Part shown: piece by piece, positions 15,389-24,621 of the stretch
How positions within the stretch are numbered: the stretch's first letter is position 1
How the letters are laid out: each line of letters starts with the position of its first letter
Origin: Pseudomonas fluorescens NCIMB 11764
GTDB lineage: Bacteria; Pseudomonadota; Gammaproteobacteria; Pseudomonadales; Pseudomonadaceae
Direction of reading: 5' to 3'
Length of the DNA stretch: 64,000 nucleotides
Assembly: GCF_000293885.2 (NCBI RefSeq)
Contig: NZ_CP010945.1
Span: 1,508,001 to 1,572,000 of the forward strand
The notes under the pieces: generated by a model
What the model saw: the letters and a program-made list of their open reading frames with translations, nothing else
Database searches by the model: none
Told to the model about the DNA's origin: nothing
Position numbers and translations under genes: made by a program

Positions 15389-17053
15389 ATGACCACGAGC
15401 ATCACGGCGGACGGCCTCAACGCCGACCAGCCCTCGTTCCTGTCCAAGGAGCGCATCATCGCCAAGCCCGGTTTCAACCGCTGGCTGGTACCACCGGCCG
15501 CGTTGGCCATCCACCTCTGCATCGGCATGGCTTACGGCTTTTCGGTGTTCTGGCTGCCGCTGTCAAAGGCACTGGGCGTGACCAAGGCAGTGGCTTGCGC
15601 GCCGGACATGAGCTTCATCTCGCAGGTTTTCTCATCGCAATGCGACTGGCCGATCTCGATGCTCGGCTGGATCTACACCCTGTTCTTCATCTTCCTCGGC
15701 TGTTCCGCAGCGATCTGGGGCGGCTGGCTGGAGCACGCCGGGCCGCGCAAGGCTGGCGTTGTGTCGGCTCTGTGCTGGTGTGGTGGCCTGCTGATTTCGG
15801 CGTTGGGCGTGTACACGCACCAGATCTGGCTGATGTGGATCGGCTCCGGGGTCATTGGCGGTATCGGCCTGGGCCTGGGTTACATCTCGCCCGTTTCGAC
15901 CCTGATCAAGTGGTTCCCGGACAAGCGCGGCATGGCGACCGGCATGGCGATCATGGGTTTCGGTGGCGGCGCGATGGTTGGTGCTCCGCTGGCGGCGGCT
16001 TTGATGGGTCACTTCGCATCGGCAGAAAGCGTGGGCGTGTGGCAGAGCTTCCTGGTGATGGCCGCGATCTACTTCGTGTTCATGATTGGCGGCGCACTGT
16101 CCTACCGCGTTCCGCCAACCGGCTGGAAGCCTGAAGGCTGGACCGCTCCGGCGAAGAAAGCTTCGAACGCGATGATCACCCATCGTCACGTGCACGTGAA
16201 TGTGGCGTGGAAAACCCCGCAATTCCGTCTGGTGTGGCTGGTGCTGTGCCTGAACGTATCCGCCGGTATCGGCATCCTCGGCATGGCTTCGCCACTGTTG
16301 CAGGAAGTGTTCGCAGGCAAATTGCTGGGCACTGACCAGACGTTTGGTCAGCTGGACGCCGGGCAACTGGCCTCGATCGCGGCGATTGCTGCCGGTTTCA
16401 CCGGTTTGCTGAGCCTGTTCAACATTGGCGGCCGGTTCTTCTGGGCGTCGTTCTCGGACTACCTGGGCCGCAAAAACACTTACTTTGTGTTCTTCGCTCT
16501 CGGTTTCGCGCTGTACGCGCTGATCCCGAACCTCGGTCATCTGGGCAACGTTGCGCTGTTCGTGGCGGCGTTCTGCGTCATCCTGTCGATGTACGGCGGT
16601 GGTTTCGCGACGGTGCCGGCTTACCTGGCAGACCTGTTCGGTACGCAAATGGTCGGCGCGATCCACGGTCGTCTGCTGACGGCATGGGCGGCGGCAGGCG
16701 TGCTGGGTCCGGTGTTGGTGAACTATCTGCGTGAATATCAACTGAGCATCGGCGTTGAACGCGCCGCGGCCTATGACATCACCTTGTACATCCTCGCGGG
16801 CCTGTTGGTGCTGGGTTTCATCTGCAACCTGCTGGTGCGTCCGGTCGCCGATAAATACTTCATGACCGACGCTGAACTGGCCGCCGAACAGGCGCTGGGC
16901 CATGACAAGGGCGCTGACGCCAGCACTGTGCTGGAGTGGAAAGCGGCGCCGGGCACCAAGCCGTTGGCGATTGCTGCGTGGCTGGTGGTGGGGATTCCGT
17001 TGGCGTGGGGTGTCTGGGTGACCCTGCAGAAGACTGCAGTGCTGTTCCACTAA
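15389..17053 (+). CDS. OFA-family MFS transporter
   Basis: A 554-residue, 12-helix major facilitator of the oxalate/formate antiporter family. The start at 15389 has GGGGGA upstream and fits family members; the frame extends further upstream only by chance. Features are the family entry FNRWLVPPAALAIHLCIG and YGFSVFWLPLSKAL, the GGWLEHAGPRKAG loop between helices 2 and 3, an extended loop with YRVPPTGWKPEGW, and WASFSDYLGRKNTYF after helix 8. E. coli YhjX belongs to this family and responds to pyruvate; the substrate here is unknown. The region upstream (15168-15388) has no clear promoter that I can name. Confidence 0.88.
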   Translation: MTTSITADGLNADQPSFLSKERIIAKPGFNRWLVPPAALAIHLCIGMAYGFSVFWLPLSKALGVTKAVACAPDMSFISQVFSSQCDWPISMLGWIYTLFFIFLGCSAAIWGGWLEHAGPRKAGVVSALCWCGGLLISALGVYTHQIWLMWIGSGVIGGIGLGLGYISPVSTLIKWFPDKRGMATGMAIMGFGGGAMVGAPLAAALMGHFASAESVGVWQSFLVMAAIYFVFMIGGALSYRVPPTGWKPEGWTAPAKKASNAMITHRHVHVNVAWKTPQFRLVWLVLCLNVSAGIGILGMASPLLQEVFAGKLLGTDQTFGQLDAGQLASIAAIAAGFTGLLSLFNIGGRFFWASFSDYLGRKNTYFVFFALGFALYALIPNLGHLGNVALFVAAFCVILSMYGGGFATVPAYLADLFGTQMVGAIHGRLLTAWAAAGVLGPVLVNYLREYQLSIGVERAAAYDITLYILAGLLVLGFICNLLVRPVADKYFMTDAELAAEQALGHDKGADASTVLEWKAAPGTKPLAIAAWLVVGIPLAWGVWVTLQKTAVLFH

Positions 17054-17076
17054 GTAAACGGCAAGCGCATCACCCC

Positions 17077-17160
17077 TGTGGGAGCGAGCCTGCTCGCGAT
17101 AGCGGTCTGACAGTCGACAGAGATGTTGAATGTCATGGCCTCATCGCGAGCAGGCTCGCT
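17077..17160. repeat. REPIN (left part), split by the IS element
   Basis: A REP pair of the family TGTGGGAGCGAGCCTGCTCG...CGAGCAGGCTCGCT, inverted around about 45 bases. The second arm stops at CTCGCT (17160); its missing end CCCACA resumes at 18328 beyond the IS. The undisturbed arrangement is seen at 22391-22480. Confidence 0.9.
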
Positions 17161-17169
17161 TGTATGTTT

Positions 17170-17355
17170 AGACTTGAAGGGGTGGGTGGGACTAAAGCTC
17201 GTCATCTGACTCTGACCAGTACAGACCGTGGGAGACTTCGTCCCACCCCTTCACCTAATGCGCCGATAAGGAATGCATCGGCTCGGACCGACGATAGAAA
17301 CAAGCCAGCGCAACGGTGAACCCCGTCAAGTATCTAAACCCTAGCTCGGAGGGTG
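17170..17355 (+). ncRNA. Candidate IS110 bridge RNA
   Basis: The non-coding leader of the element contains nested hairpins: GAAGGGGTGGG (17176-17186) pairs with CCCACCCCTTC (17242-17252), a competing short hairpin GTGGGA/TCCCAC lies at 17228-17246, and CCGAT/ATCGG at 17263-17281. Established work on IS110-group elements shows that such leaders make the RNA that pairs with donor and target. The exact ends and guide loops are not determined here; the call rests on position and folding only. Confidence 0.55.
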
Positions 17356-17359
17356 TGCC

Positions 17360-18322
17360 ATGACAATCCTGGATTCGCAGGTGGTCGTCGGTGTGGATGT
17401 GGCGAAGGACGAGATCGTTATCTATCGATCCGACCTGGAAAAGACCCTAAATATCGCGAACAAGCGATCAACCTTGAAGCAATGGCTCAAGACGCTGCCA
17501 GCGCACAGCGCTATCGCGCTAGAAGCGACCAATATCTATCACCTTGATACAACGGAAATGGCCCATGAAATGGGCCATGACGTTTACGTCATCGATGGCA
17601 GTCGCCTCAACAAATACCGCGATGGAATAGGCATGAGGGCGAAAACAGATACGTTGGATGCCGAGCTGCTGGCCCGTTACTTGAGCCGCGAATCCGACAG
17701 ATTGAGGATCTGGAATCCGCCACCGAAGGCTTACACACAAATGAAAAGCCTGCTTCGCCGTCGGGCTCAGTTGGTCCGGGCCTGTGTTGCACTCAAGCAG
17801 AGCTGGAAAAACGAATCCTTGCTGAAAGAGCACTTCAACCAGCTTCTGGCCGCCATTGCCCAGTTCGAAAAGATGATTCAGAAAACGCTCAAGGAAATTG
17901 CTGAGGAAGGTGGGATTGATGATCAGGTGAAGCGTTGCCAGGCCATCGAGGGCGTAGGGCTCCTGACGGCCACCGCAGCGGCCACTGCTTTTATGCGTGG
18001 GGAATTTGCCAACAGCGACGAGTACGTCGCCTTCCTCGGCATGGATCCGCGTGTGAGGCAGTCAGGACAAAAGGATCAAAAGCGCCGACTCTCTAAACGA
18101 GGGGACTCGGAGTTCCGGCGCTTGTTTCACAATAGCGCTATGGCTGCCAGCCGTTCGCCGACCTGGAAGCCGTACTACGAACGCTATCTGGCCAGAGGTC
18201 TAAAAGGCACTCAGGCCTTGGTTATCCTGGCACGCAAGCTGGCCAGAGTGATGTTTGCCCTGATGAAAAACCAAACCGAATACAAGCCAAATTCTATGTT
18301 TGGGTGTTCCCCCCAAACATAG
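17360..18322 (+). CDS. IS110-family transposase
   Basis: A 320-residue DEDD recombinase. The RuvC-like N-terminal domain has Asp in VVVGVDVAKDE (residue 13), the Glu in ALEATN (about 55) and the acidic pair in RAKTDTLDAELLARYL (about 95-105). After a helical linker the Transposase_20 domain (about 190-290) includes IEGVGLLTATAAATA, FLGMDPRVRQSGQKD and HNSAMAASRS, which holds the conserved catalytic serine. Length is full and the frame is intact, so the element could be active. The last codons lie within a right-end hairpin. Confidence 0.92.
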   Translation: MTILDSQVVVGVDVAKDEIVIYRSDLEKTLNIANKRSTLKQWLKTLPAHSAIALEATNIYHLDTTEMAHEMGHDVYVIDGSRLNKYRDGIGMRAKTDTLDAELLARYLSRESDRLRIWNPPPKAYTQMKSLLRRRAQLVRACVALKQSWKNESLLKEHFNQLLAAIAQFEKMIQKTLKEIAEEGGIDDQVKRCQAIEGVGLLTATAAATAFMRGEFANSDEYVAFLGMDPRVRQSGQKDQKRRLSKRGDSEFRRLFHNSAMAASRSPTWKPYYERYLARGLKGTQALVILARKLARVMFALMKNQTEYKPNSMFGCSPQT

Positions 18323-18325
18323 AAT
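18292..18325. repeat. Right-end hairpin of the IS110 element
   Basis: TTCTATGTTTGGG and CCCAAACATAGAA form a nearly perfect inverted repeat around a short loop, covering the last transposase codons and the right end of the element. The left end has the related word TGTATGTTTAGAC. It could be recognised by the recombinase or act as a transcription stop. Confidence 0.55.
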
Positions 18326-18334
18326 CTCCCACAT
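18326..18334. repeat. REPIN right remnant beyond the IS
   Basis: CTCCCACAT completes the REP arm cut at 17160. Together with the left part it shows where the IS entered. Confidence 0.8.
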
Positions 18335-18446
18335 TTGTTTTGTATTCCGTCCGATTGGCTTGTATGGACATGTCTATCCCCGGCACGCCCGGATTCACTC
18401 CGTCAGTGATATCACCTCCCGTGTTTCTGTTTCCCGCCCGCGCCCC

Positions 18447-18452
18447 TATAAT
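18447..18452 (+). promoter_or_regulatory. Likely -10 box of the hisB operon
   Basis: A perfect TATAAT lies 39 bases upstream of the hisB start. The -35 side (TTTCTG at 18424-18429, 17-base spacer) is poor. The IS end is about 120 bases upstream, so the insertion leaves this promoter intact. No attenuator-like His codon run is visible in the short leader. Confidence 0.5.
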
Positions 18453-18490
18453 GGCTGCCTTTTTCGCCCAATGATTTTGCGGAGCTGGTG

Positions 18491-19084
18491 ATGGCCGAAC
18501 GTAAGGCGTCAGTCGAGCGCGACACTCTGGAAACCCAGATCAAAGCCTCGATCAACCTGGATGGCACCGGAAAGGCCCGATTTGATATCGGTGTTCCTTT
18601 TCTTGAGCACATGCTGGACCAGATCGCCCGTCACGGGCTGATCGACCTGGATATCGTCAGCAAGGGTGACCTGCATATCGACGACCACCACACCGTGGAA
18701 GACGTCGGTATCACCTTGGGTCAGGCCTTTGCCAAAGCCATCGGCGACAAGAAAGGCATCCGTCGCTACGGCCATGCCTACGTGCCGCTCGATGAAGCGC
18801 TGTCGCGCGTGGTGATCGACTTCTCCGGCCGTCCAGGCCTGCAGATGCATGTTCCCTATACCCGCGCCACCGTTGGCGGTTTCGACGTTGACCTGTTCCA
18901 GGAATTCTTCCAGGGCTTCGTCAACCATGCGCTGGTCAGCCTGCACATCGACAACCTGCGTGGCACCAACACCCACCACCAGATCGAAACCGTGTTCAAG
19001 GCATTCGGCCGCGCCCTGCGCATGGCCGTAGAGCTCGATGACCGCATGGCCGGTCAGATGCCGTCGACCAAAGGCGTTCTGTAA
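18491..19084 (+). CDS. hisB: Imidazoleglycerol-phosphate dehydratase HisB
   Basis: A 197-residue monofunctional dehydratase of histidine synthesis. The ATG at 18491 with GGAG six bases upstream is preferred over the GTG one codon earlier. Metal-binding histidines appear in [36 protein letters not shown] and NTHHQIE. There is no phosphatase domain, unlike the E. coli fusion. Its stop overlaps the hisH start (TAATG). Confidence 0.97.
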   Translation: MAERKASVERDTLETQIKASINLDGTGKARFDIGVPFLEHMLDQIARHGLIDLDIVSKGDLHIDDHHTVEDVGITLGQAFAKAIGDKKGIRRYGHAYVPLDEALSRVVIDFSGRPGLQMHVPYTRATVGGFDVDLFQEFFQGFVNHALVSLHIDNLRGTNTHHQIETVFKAFGRALRMAVELDDRMAGQMPSTKGVL

Positions 19085-19722
19085 TGCAGACGGTCGCGGT
19101 TATCGATTACGGCATGGGCAACCTGCACTCGGTGGCCAAGGCCCTCGAGCACGTCGGTGCCGGCAAGGTCCTGATCACCAGCGATGCCGACGTGATTCGC
19201 GAAGCCGACCGGGTGGTTTTTCCCGGCGTCGGCGCGATTCGCGATTGCATGGCGGAAATCCGTCGCCTGGGCTTCGATTCGCTGGTGCGTGAAGTCAGCC
19301 AGGACCGTCCGTTCCTCGGCATCTGCGTCGGCATGCAAGCCTTGCTCGACAGCAGCGAAGAGAACGACGGCGTCGAATGCATCGGCCTGTTCCCGGGCGC
19401 GGTGAAGTTCTTCGGCAAAGACCTGCATGAAGACGGCGAACACCTGAAGGTCCCGCACATGGGCTGGAACGAAGTGAAGCAGACGATCTCGCATCCGCTG
19501 TGGCACAACATTCCGGACCTGGCGCGTTTCTACTTCGTGCACAGCTACTACATCGCTGCCGGCAATGCGCGGCAGGTGGTGGGTGGCGGGCACTACGGTG
19601 TCGATTTCGCTGCGGCGCTGGCCGATGGCTCGCGTTTCGCCGTGCAGTTCCACCCGGAGAAGAGCCATACCCATGGCCTGCAATTGCTGCAGAACTTCGC
19701 TGCGTGGGATGGTCGCTGGTAA
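19084..19722 (+). CDS. hisH: Imidazole glycerol phosphate synthase subunit HisH
   Basis: The 212-residue glutaminase half of IGP synthase. It has the class I amidotransferase nucleophile in FLGICVGMQ (Cys about 82) and the His/Glu pair in QFHPEKSH near residue 193. It delivers ammonia to HisF, encoded 1 kb downstream. A DUF2164 gene follows with no gap. Confidence 0.97.
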   Translation: MQTVAVIDYGMGNLHSVAKALEHVGAGKVLITSDADVIREADRVVFPGVGAIRDCMAEIRRLGFDSLVREVSQDRPFLGICVGMQALLDSSEENDGVECIGLFPGAVKFFGKDLHEDGEHLKVPHMGWNEVKQTISHPLWHNIPDLARFYFVHSYYIAAGNARQVVGGGHYGVDFAAALADGSRFAVQFHPEKSHTHGLQLLQNFAAWDGRW

Positions 19723-19980
19723 ATGGCCGTCAAGAAGAAGCCGCCGATCCTGACCCTCACTCCCGAACAGGAGAGCGAGGCCAATCACAAGATCAAACGC
19801 TTCATGGAGGATCGCTTCGAACTGGACCTGGGTTCGTTCGAGGCGGCCGAAATTCTTGAGCTGTTTACTCGCGAAATTGCTCCGCACTATTACAACAGGG
19901 CGATTTTCGATGTGCAGACGCACCTCAAAGAGAGGTTCGAAAGCATCGAAAGCGACCTGTGGGCGCTCGAGAAAAACTGA
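19723..19980 (+). CDS. DUF2164 family protein
   Basis: An 85-residue protein with LTPEQESEANHKIKRFMEDRFELDLGSFEAAE and HYYNRAIFDVQTHLKERFE, the recognisable DUF2164 pattern. The start codon follows directly after the hisH stop and hisA begins 42 bases later. It is therefore co-transcribed with histidine synthesis. No function is established that I can cite; the basic N-terminus (MAVKKKPP) followed by an acidic helix suggests a small binding protein. Confidence 0.88.
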   Translation: MAVKKKPPILTLTPEQESEANHKIKRFMEDRFELDLGSFEAAEILELFTREIAPHYYNRAIFDVQTHLKERFESIESDLWALEKN

Positions 19981-20022
19981 TTTTCGAGCGAAGCTGAACA
20001 ATCGAATTTGAAGGTTTGCCAG

Positions 20023-20760
20023 ATGCTGATTATTCCCGCTATCGATCTCAAGGACGGTGCCTGTGTTCGTCTGCGCCAGGGCCGCATGGAAGATTCCACA
20101 GTGTTCTCCGATGACCCGGTGAGCATGGCTGCCAAGTGGGTGGAGGGCGGTTGCCGTCGTCTGCATCTGGTCGACCTGAACGGCGCCTTCGAAGGTCAGC
20201 CGGTCAACGGCGAAGTGGTCACGGCCATCGCCAAGCGCTACCCGAACCTGCCGATCCAGATCGGCGGCGGTATCCGCTCCCTGGAAACCATCGAGCACTA
20301 CGTGAAAGCGGGCGTGAGCTACGTGATCATCGGCACCAAAGCCGTGAAAGATCCGGCTTTCGTGGCTGAAGCCTGCCGCGCGTTCCCGGGCAAGGTGATC
20401 GTCGGCCTGGACGCCAAGGACGGTTTTGTTGCCACCGACGGCTGGGCTGAAATCAGCACCGTTCAGGTCATTGACCTGGCCAAGCAATTTGAAGCCGACG
20501 GCGTGTCCGCGATCGTTTATACCGACATCGCCAAAGACGGCATGATGCAGGGCTGCAACGTACCGTTCACCGCAGCGCTGGCTGCTGCCACGCGCATTCC
20601 GGTGATCGCTTCCGGCGGTATCCACAATCTGGGTGACATCAAGTCGCTGCTCGACGCCAAGGCGCCAGGCATCATCGGCGCGATCACCGGCCGGGCGATC
20701 TACGAAGGCACCCTCGACGTCGCTGAAGCGCAAGCTTTCTGCGATTCGTACAAAGGCTGA
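20023..20760 (+). CDS. hisA: HisA isomerase
   Basis: A 245-residue TIM barrel that isomerises ProFAR to PRFAR in histidine synthesis. Starting at [12 protein letters not shown] (20023, AAGG upstream) gives the normal family length; the upstream Leu/Lys codons are leader. Catalytic Asp residues lie in AIDLKDG (about 8) and VGLDAKDG (about 130). Phosphate loops are IGGGIRS and ASGGI. Confidence 0.97.
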   Translation: MLIIPAIDLKDGACVRLRQGRMEDSTVFSDDPVSMAAKWVEGGCRRLHLVDLNGAFEGQPVNGEVVTAIAKRYPNLPIQIGGGIRSLETIEHYVKAGVSYVIIGTKAVKDPAFVAEACRAFPGKVIVGLDAKDGFVATDGWAEISTVQVIDLAKQFEADGVSAIVYTDIAKDGMMQGCNVPFTAALAAATRIPVIASGGIHNLGDIKSLLDAKAPGIIGAITGRAIYEGTLDVAEAQAFCDSYKG

Positions 20761-20769
20761 GGACTGACC

Positions 20770-21540
20770 ATGGCGCTGGCCAAACGCATCATCCCTTGCC
20801 TGGACGTGGACAACGGCCGGGTGGTCAAGGGCGTCAAGTTCGAGAACATTCGTGACGCCGGTGACCCGGTGGAAATCGCCCGTCGCTACGACGAGCAGGG
20901 TGCCGACGAGATTACCTTTCTCGACATCACCGCCAGTGTCGATGGTCGCGACACCACGTTGCACACCGTTGAACGCATGGCCAGCCAGGTGTTTATTCCG
21001 CTGACCGTGGGCGGTGGCGTGCGCACTGTGCAGGATATTCGCAATCTGCTGAATGCCGGCGCGGACAAGGTTTCGATCAACACCGCTGCGGTTTTCAATC
21101 CGGAATTCGTTGGCGAAGCGGCGCAGCATTTCGGTTCGCAATGCATCGTCGTCGCCATCGATGCCAAGAAGGTCTCCGGTCCGGGCGAAACCCCGCGCTG
21201 GGAAATCTTCACCCACGGCGGGCGCAAGCCAACCGGTCTCGACGCCGTCGAGTGGGCGAAGAAGATGGAAGGCCTGGGTGCCGGTGAAATCCTGCTGACC
21301 AGCATGGATCAGGACGGCATGAAAAATGGTTTCGACCTGGGCGTGACCCGCGCCATCAGCGATGCGCTGGGTATTCCGGTGATCGCCTCCGGCGGTGTCG
21401 GCAACCTGCAGCATTTGGCAGACGGTATTCTCGAAGGCCACGCCAGCGCGGTATTGGCGGCGAGTATTTTTCACTTCGGCGAATACACCGTGCAGGAAGC
21501 CAAGGCCTACATGGCTCATCGCGGCATCGTGATGCGCTAA
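20770..21540 (+). CDS. hisF: HisF cyclase subunit
   Basis: The 256-residue cyclase half of IGP synthase, a TIM barrel paired with HisH. Catalytic Asp lies in [13 protein letters not shown] (about 11) and in [11 protein letters not shown] (about 130). Phosphate loops are GGGVRT and ASGGVGNL. It lies 9 bases after hisA, closing the run. Confidence 0.97.
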   Translation: MALAKRIIPCLDVDNGRVVKGVKFENIRDAGDPVEIARRYDEQGADEITFLDITASVDGRDTTLHTVERMASQVFIPLTVGGGVRTVQDIRNLLNAGADKVSINTAAVFNPEFVGEAAQHFGSQCIVVAIDAKKVSGPGETPRWEIFTHGGRKPTGLDAVEWAKKMEGLGAGEILLTSMDQDGMKNGFDLGVTRAISDALGIPVIASGGVGNLQHLADGILEGHASAVLAASIFHFGEYTVQEAKAYMAHRGIVMR

Positions 21541-21618
21541 ACAAACCGATACAGGCCAGTGGACATCATGGCGGGCTCAGGGCACTCTTGGGCACGCCAT
21601 GGATTTCGGTAGCCAGAC

Positions 21619-22374
21619 ATGCTCAAACGCCTTCTTCTTGCCCTCGCCAGTGCCTCTCTATTGCTTATCAATGGAGTGCACGCTGCAGAAAATCCTGACA
21701 CCGACCTCGTGTTGCTGACGGAAAACTTCCCGCCTTACAACATGGCCAAGAACGGCAAGAACTTCGCTCAGGACGAGAACATCAACGGCATCGCCGTGGA
21801 CATCGTCCGTGAGATGTTCAAGCGCGCCGACATTACCTACAGCCTGACGCTGCGTTTCCCTTGGGAGCGAATCTACAAGCTCGCCCTCGAGAAACCGGGT
21901 TATGGGGTGTTCGTGATGGCGCGGTTGCCGGACCGCGAAAAGCTCTTCAAATGGGTCGGCCCGATAGGCCCGGATGACTGGATCATGCTGGCCAAGGCGG
22001 ACAGCAAAATCAGCCTGGAAACGCTGGAAGATGCGCGCAAATACAAGATTGGCGCGTACAAGGGCGATGCGATTGCCGAGACGCTGGCCAAGCAAGGGTT
22101 GAAGCCGATTGTCGTGCTGCGCGATCAGGACAACGCGAAGAAACTGACCAGCGGCCAAATCGACTTGTGGGCCACGGGTGACCCGGCCGGGCGATATCTG
22201 GCTCGACAGGACGGCGTGACCGGGCTCAAGACGGTACTGCGCTTCAACAGCGCCGAGTTGTACCTGGCGCTGAACAAAAACGTGCCAGATGAAACCGTCG
22301 CCAAGCTGCAGGCCGCGCTGGATAAATTACGCAAGGAAGGCGTGGTGGACGAGATCATGGCGCGGTATCTCTGA
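21619..22374 (+). CDS. Family 3 periplasmic substrate-binding protein
   Basis: A 251-residue protein with a cleavable signal peptide (MLKRLLLALASASLLLINGVHA) and the periplasmic binding fold of amino-acid-type ABC receptors (LVLLTENFPPYNM, GIAVDIVREMF, LWATGDPAGRYLARQ). No permease or ATPase gene lies nearby, so it probably serves a distant transporter or sensing. Ligand unknown. The preceding 78 bases contain no obvious promoter. Confidence 0.82.
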   Translation: MLKRLLLALASASLLLINGVHAAENPDTDLVLLTENFPPYNMAKNGKNFAQDENINGIAVDIVREMFKRADITYSLTLRFPWERIYKLALEKPGYGVFVMARLPDREKLFKWVGPIGPDDWIMLAKADSKISLETLEDARKYKIGAYKGDAIAETLAKQGLKPIVVLRDQDNAKKLTSGQIDLWATGDPAGRYLARQDGVTGLKTVLRFNSAELYLALNKNVPDETVAKLQAALDKLRKEGVVDEIMARYL

Positions 22375-22390
22375 TACCACCGTGTTCAAG

Positions 22391-22480
22391 TGTGGGAGCG
22401 AGCCTGCTCGCGATGAGGCAGTGTCAGTCAACATCACTGTTGGCTGATTCACCGCCATCGCGAGCAGGCTCGCTCCCACA
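22391..22480. repeat. REPIN, GAGCCTGCTCGCG family
   Basis: Two inverted REP arms (TGTGGGAGCGAGCCTGCTCG and CGAGCAGGCTCGCTCCCACA) surround about 45 bases. This is the intact form of the element split at 17160. It lies between two convergent genes, a common REP position. Confidence 0.95.
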
Positions 22481-22501
22481 GTGGTTTTGTGTTGTTGCGG
22501 A

Positions 22502-23266
22502 TTAGCGGTACACGCCATCCTTGCCATGCGCAGCCGTCGCGCGATTGCTGCGCACGCTGATCATCTGCTTGATGTCGATCCACTCAATGCCCTGAGCCTT
22601 GAGCTTGGGCAGTTCCCTCTCCAGCACCGCCAGCGTCTGCGGATACGGATGCCCGATCATCACCGCCGAGCCTTGCTTGTGCGCCAAATTAATCGCCGTC
22701 TGCAACTGCGTGAAAATCGCCGCTTCCGTGCGCTCATCATCCAGAAACACATCCCGCGAAACACTCGCCAACCCGATCTTCTGCGCCTCGGCCGCCCCCA
22801 CGGTTTGCGCGCTGGTTCGACTGTCGAGGAAGAACTTGTGCCGCCGCTGCAAATCCGCCATCAGCCAGGCCATGGCAGCGGTTTGAGCAGTCATCCGGCT
22901 GCCCATGTGATTGTTGATGCCCGCGGTGTAAGGCACGACCTTGAACGCTGCATTGAGGCGTTTTTCGAGTTCGTCGATGGGCAAGTCGGGATGCCAGGCG
23001 AACGGGCCCGTGGCTGGGTCCATGGGCATGTGCAGGATGACGATCTTGCCGGCGCGATGGGCTTCGCGGGCGAATTCGGTGGCGTGGGGCGTGTCGGGCA
23101 TGATCGCGGTGGTTACCGGGCCGGGCAGGGCCAGCACGCGGCGATCCCGGGGCAGGTTCTGCCCCAGGTCATCGATGATCAGTGTGAGGTAGGCCTTTTG
23201 AGGGGCGGGCGCCGCGTGAGCAATACCCGCCAGGCACAGCAGACCGAGAGCCAGCCGCAGGCGCAT
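22502..23266 (-). CDS. Divergent polysaccharide deacetylase (YibQ-like)
   Basis: A 254-residue exported protein with a signal peptide (LALGLLCLAGIAHA) and a NodB-like fold: LTLIIDDLGQNLPRD, VILHMPMDP and INNHMGSRMT supply the metal-type Asp/His pattern. The family clusters with ctpA and envC, as here, where its start lies one base after the ctpA stop. That suggests work in peptidoglycan turnover. Confidence 0.88.
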   Translation of the reverse strand: MRLRLALGLLCLAGIAHAAPAPQKAYLTLIIDDLGQNLPRDRRVLALPGPVTTAIMPDTPHATEFAREAHRAGKIVILHMPMDPATGPFAWHPDLPIDELEKRLNAAFKVVPYTAGINNHMGSRMTAQTAAMAWLMADLQRRHKFFLDSRTSAQTVGAAEAQKIGLASVSRDVFLDDERTEAAIFTQLQTAINLAHKQGSAVMIGHPYPQTLAVLERELPKLKAQGIEWIDIKQMISVRSNRATAAHGKDGVYR

Positions 23267-23267
23267 C

Positions 23268-24587
23268 TCAGCGGCCGGAGGTGATGCTCAACCCTTTGAG
23301 CAGGCTCAAGGCCTGGGCCAACTGGTAATCATCATCCTGCGGCATTGCCTTGGCTTTGCCACTGGAGCCGGTCGGTTTGTCGGCGCCGCCGTTGCCATTG
23401 CCCAGGTGACCTTGCAGATCGGCTTCCTTGAAGTACTCGCCGTCCTGCTCGCTGGTGATCTTAGCCTTGCGTACTTCGATGTCCGGGACGATGCCCTGGG
23501 CCTGGATCGAGCGACCGTTCGGCGTGTAGTACAGCGCCGTGGTGATCTTCAGTGCGCGGTCGTTGTTCAGCGGCAGCACGGTTTGCACCGAACCTTTACC
23601 AAAACTGGTGGTGCCCATGATCACCGCGCGCTTCTGATCCTGCAGGGCGCCGGCAACAATTTCCGAGGCCGAGGCACTGCCGCCGTTGATCAGCGCAACC
23701 ATTGGCACGGCTTCGCTTTCGTCCTTGCCGGTGGCGGAGAAGCGCAACTCGGAGTTGGCGATGCGGCCTTTGGTGTAAACGATCAGGCCTTTGGTGATGA
23801 AGTGGTCGACCACTTCCACCGCCGCCTGTAGCACGCCGCCCGGGTTGTTACGCAGGTCGAGGATGATGCCTTTGAGTTTCTTGCCGTTGTCCTTGCGCAA
23901 CTTGGCCAGGGCCTTGGAGACTTCTTCGCCTGTCTTGACCTGGAACTGGGTGATACGGATGTAGCCGTAGCCGGACTCCAGCAACTGGCTCTTCACGCTC
24001 TTCACCTGAATGATGGCGCGGGCCAGGGTCACGTCGAACGGCGTGCCGCCATCGCGAACCAGGGTCAGGGTGATTTTCTGGCCGATCTTGCCGCGCATCT
24101 TGTCCACGGCTTCGGTCATGCTCTGGCCGCGAGTCGGCTGGCCGTTGATCTTGACGATGAAGTCGCCGGCCTGAATGCCAGCCTTGGAGGCCGGGGTGTC
24201 ATCGATAGGCGAAACCACCTTGATGAAGCCGTCCTCGGCACCGACTTCGATGCCCAGGCCGCCGAATTCGCCGCTGGTGCTTTCCTGCAATTCAGCGAAG
24301 TCTTCCGGGCCCAGGTAGGCGGAGTGCGGATCGAGATTGCTGAGCATGCCCTTGATGGCGTTTTCCAGCAGGGTCTTGTCGTCCACCGGCTCGACATAGG
24401 CTGCCTTGATCCGATCCATGACCTCGGCAAAGGTGCGCAACTCTTCCAGCGGCAACGGCGCCTTGGTGGTCGCAGCAGTGCCCGCAGGCGCGACCGCCGG
24501 AGCCGGTTGAGCAGCGAACGCCAGAGGCGCGCCGATCACCAGGGCGATCGTCAGGGCCAGCGAGGTAAGACGGGACAAATGCAGCAT
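23268..24587 (-). CDS. ctpA: Carboxyl-terminal processing protease CtpA
   Basis: A 439-residue S41 protease with a signal peptide ending around AFAAQPA. A PDZ domain (about 95-175: GLGIEVGAEDGFIKVVSPI, GDFIVKINGQPTRG) precedes the core with the catalytic Ser in GGSASASEIVAGALQD and Lys in TTSFGKGSVQT. In P. aeruginosa CtpA lives in the periplasm and degrades peptidoglycan cross-link hydrolases with the lipoprotein LbcA. The C-terminus has a Gly/Lys-rich linker. It sits between envC and the YibQ-like gene, all leftward. Confidence 0.93.
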   Translation of the reverse strand: MLHLSRLTSLALTIALVIGAPLAFAAQPAPAVAPAGTAATTKAPLPLEELRTFAEVMDRIKAAYVEPVDDKTLLENAIKGMLSNLDPHSAYLGPEDFAELQESTSGEFGGLGIEVGAEDGFIKVVSPIDDTPASKAGIQAGDFIVKINGQPTRGQSMTEAVDKMRGKIGQKITLTLVRDGGTPFDVTLARAIIQVKSVKSQLLESGYGYIRITQFQVKTGEEVSKALAKLRKDNGKKLKGIILDLRNNPGGVLQAAVEVVDHFITKGLIVYTKGRIANSELRFSATGKDESEAVPMVALINGGSASASEIVAGALQDQKRAVIMGTTSFGKGSVQTVLPLNNDRALKITTALYYTPNGRSIQAQGIVPDIEVRKAKITSEQDGEYFKEADLQGHLGNGNGGADKPTGSSGKAKAMPQDDDYQLAQALSLLKGLSITSGR

Positions 24588-24621
24588 GTCGAACGAACTC
24601 CTAATGTAGGTGACTCAACGC

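Larger units (their letters stand above)
17161..18327 (+). mobile_element. IS110-family insertion in a REP palindrome
   Basis: The 1167-base element is bounded by CT at 17159-17160 (left flank) and CT at 18326-18327 (element end), consistent with a CT core shared by donor and target in the IS110 group. Joining the flanks recreates a normal REPIN arm. The transposase frame occupies 17360-18322. The 5' leader is about 200 bases long and the 3' tail almost absent, which is the IS110-group (not IS1111-group) layout. There are no terminal inverted repeats, as expected. I see no second copy in the window. Confidence 0.88.

Noticed and set aside
15632..17050. 472-codon frame antisense to the OFA transporter
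   Set aside because: Rich in His/Gln/Arg with no membrane or catalytic pattern; the sense frame is a clear 12-helix transporter.
19054..21519. 821-codon frame antisense to the his genes
   Set aside because: It covers four well-recognised his genes and shows no domain; a third-position GC shadow.
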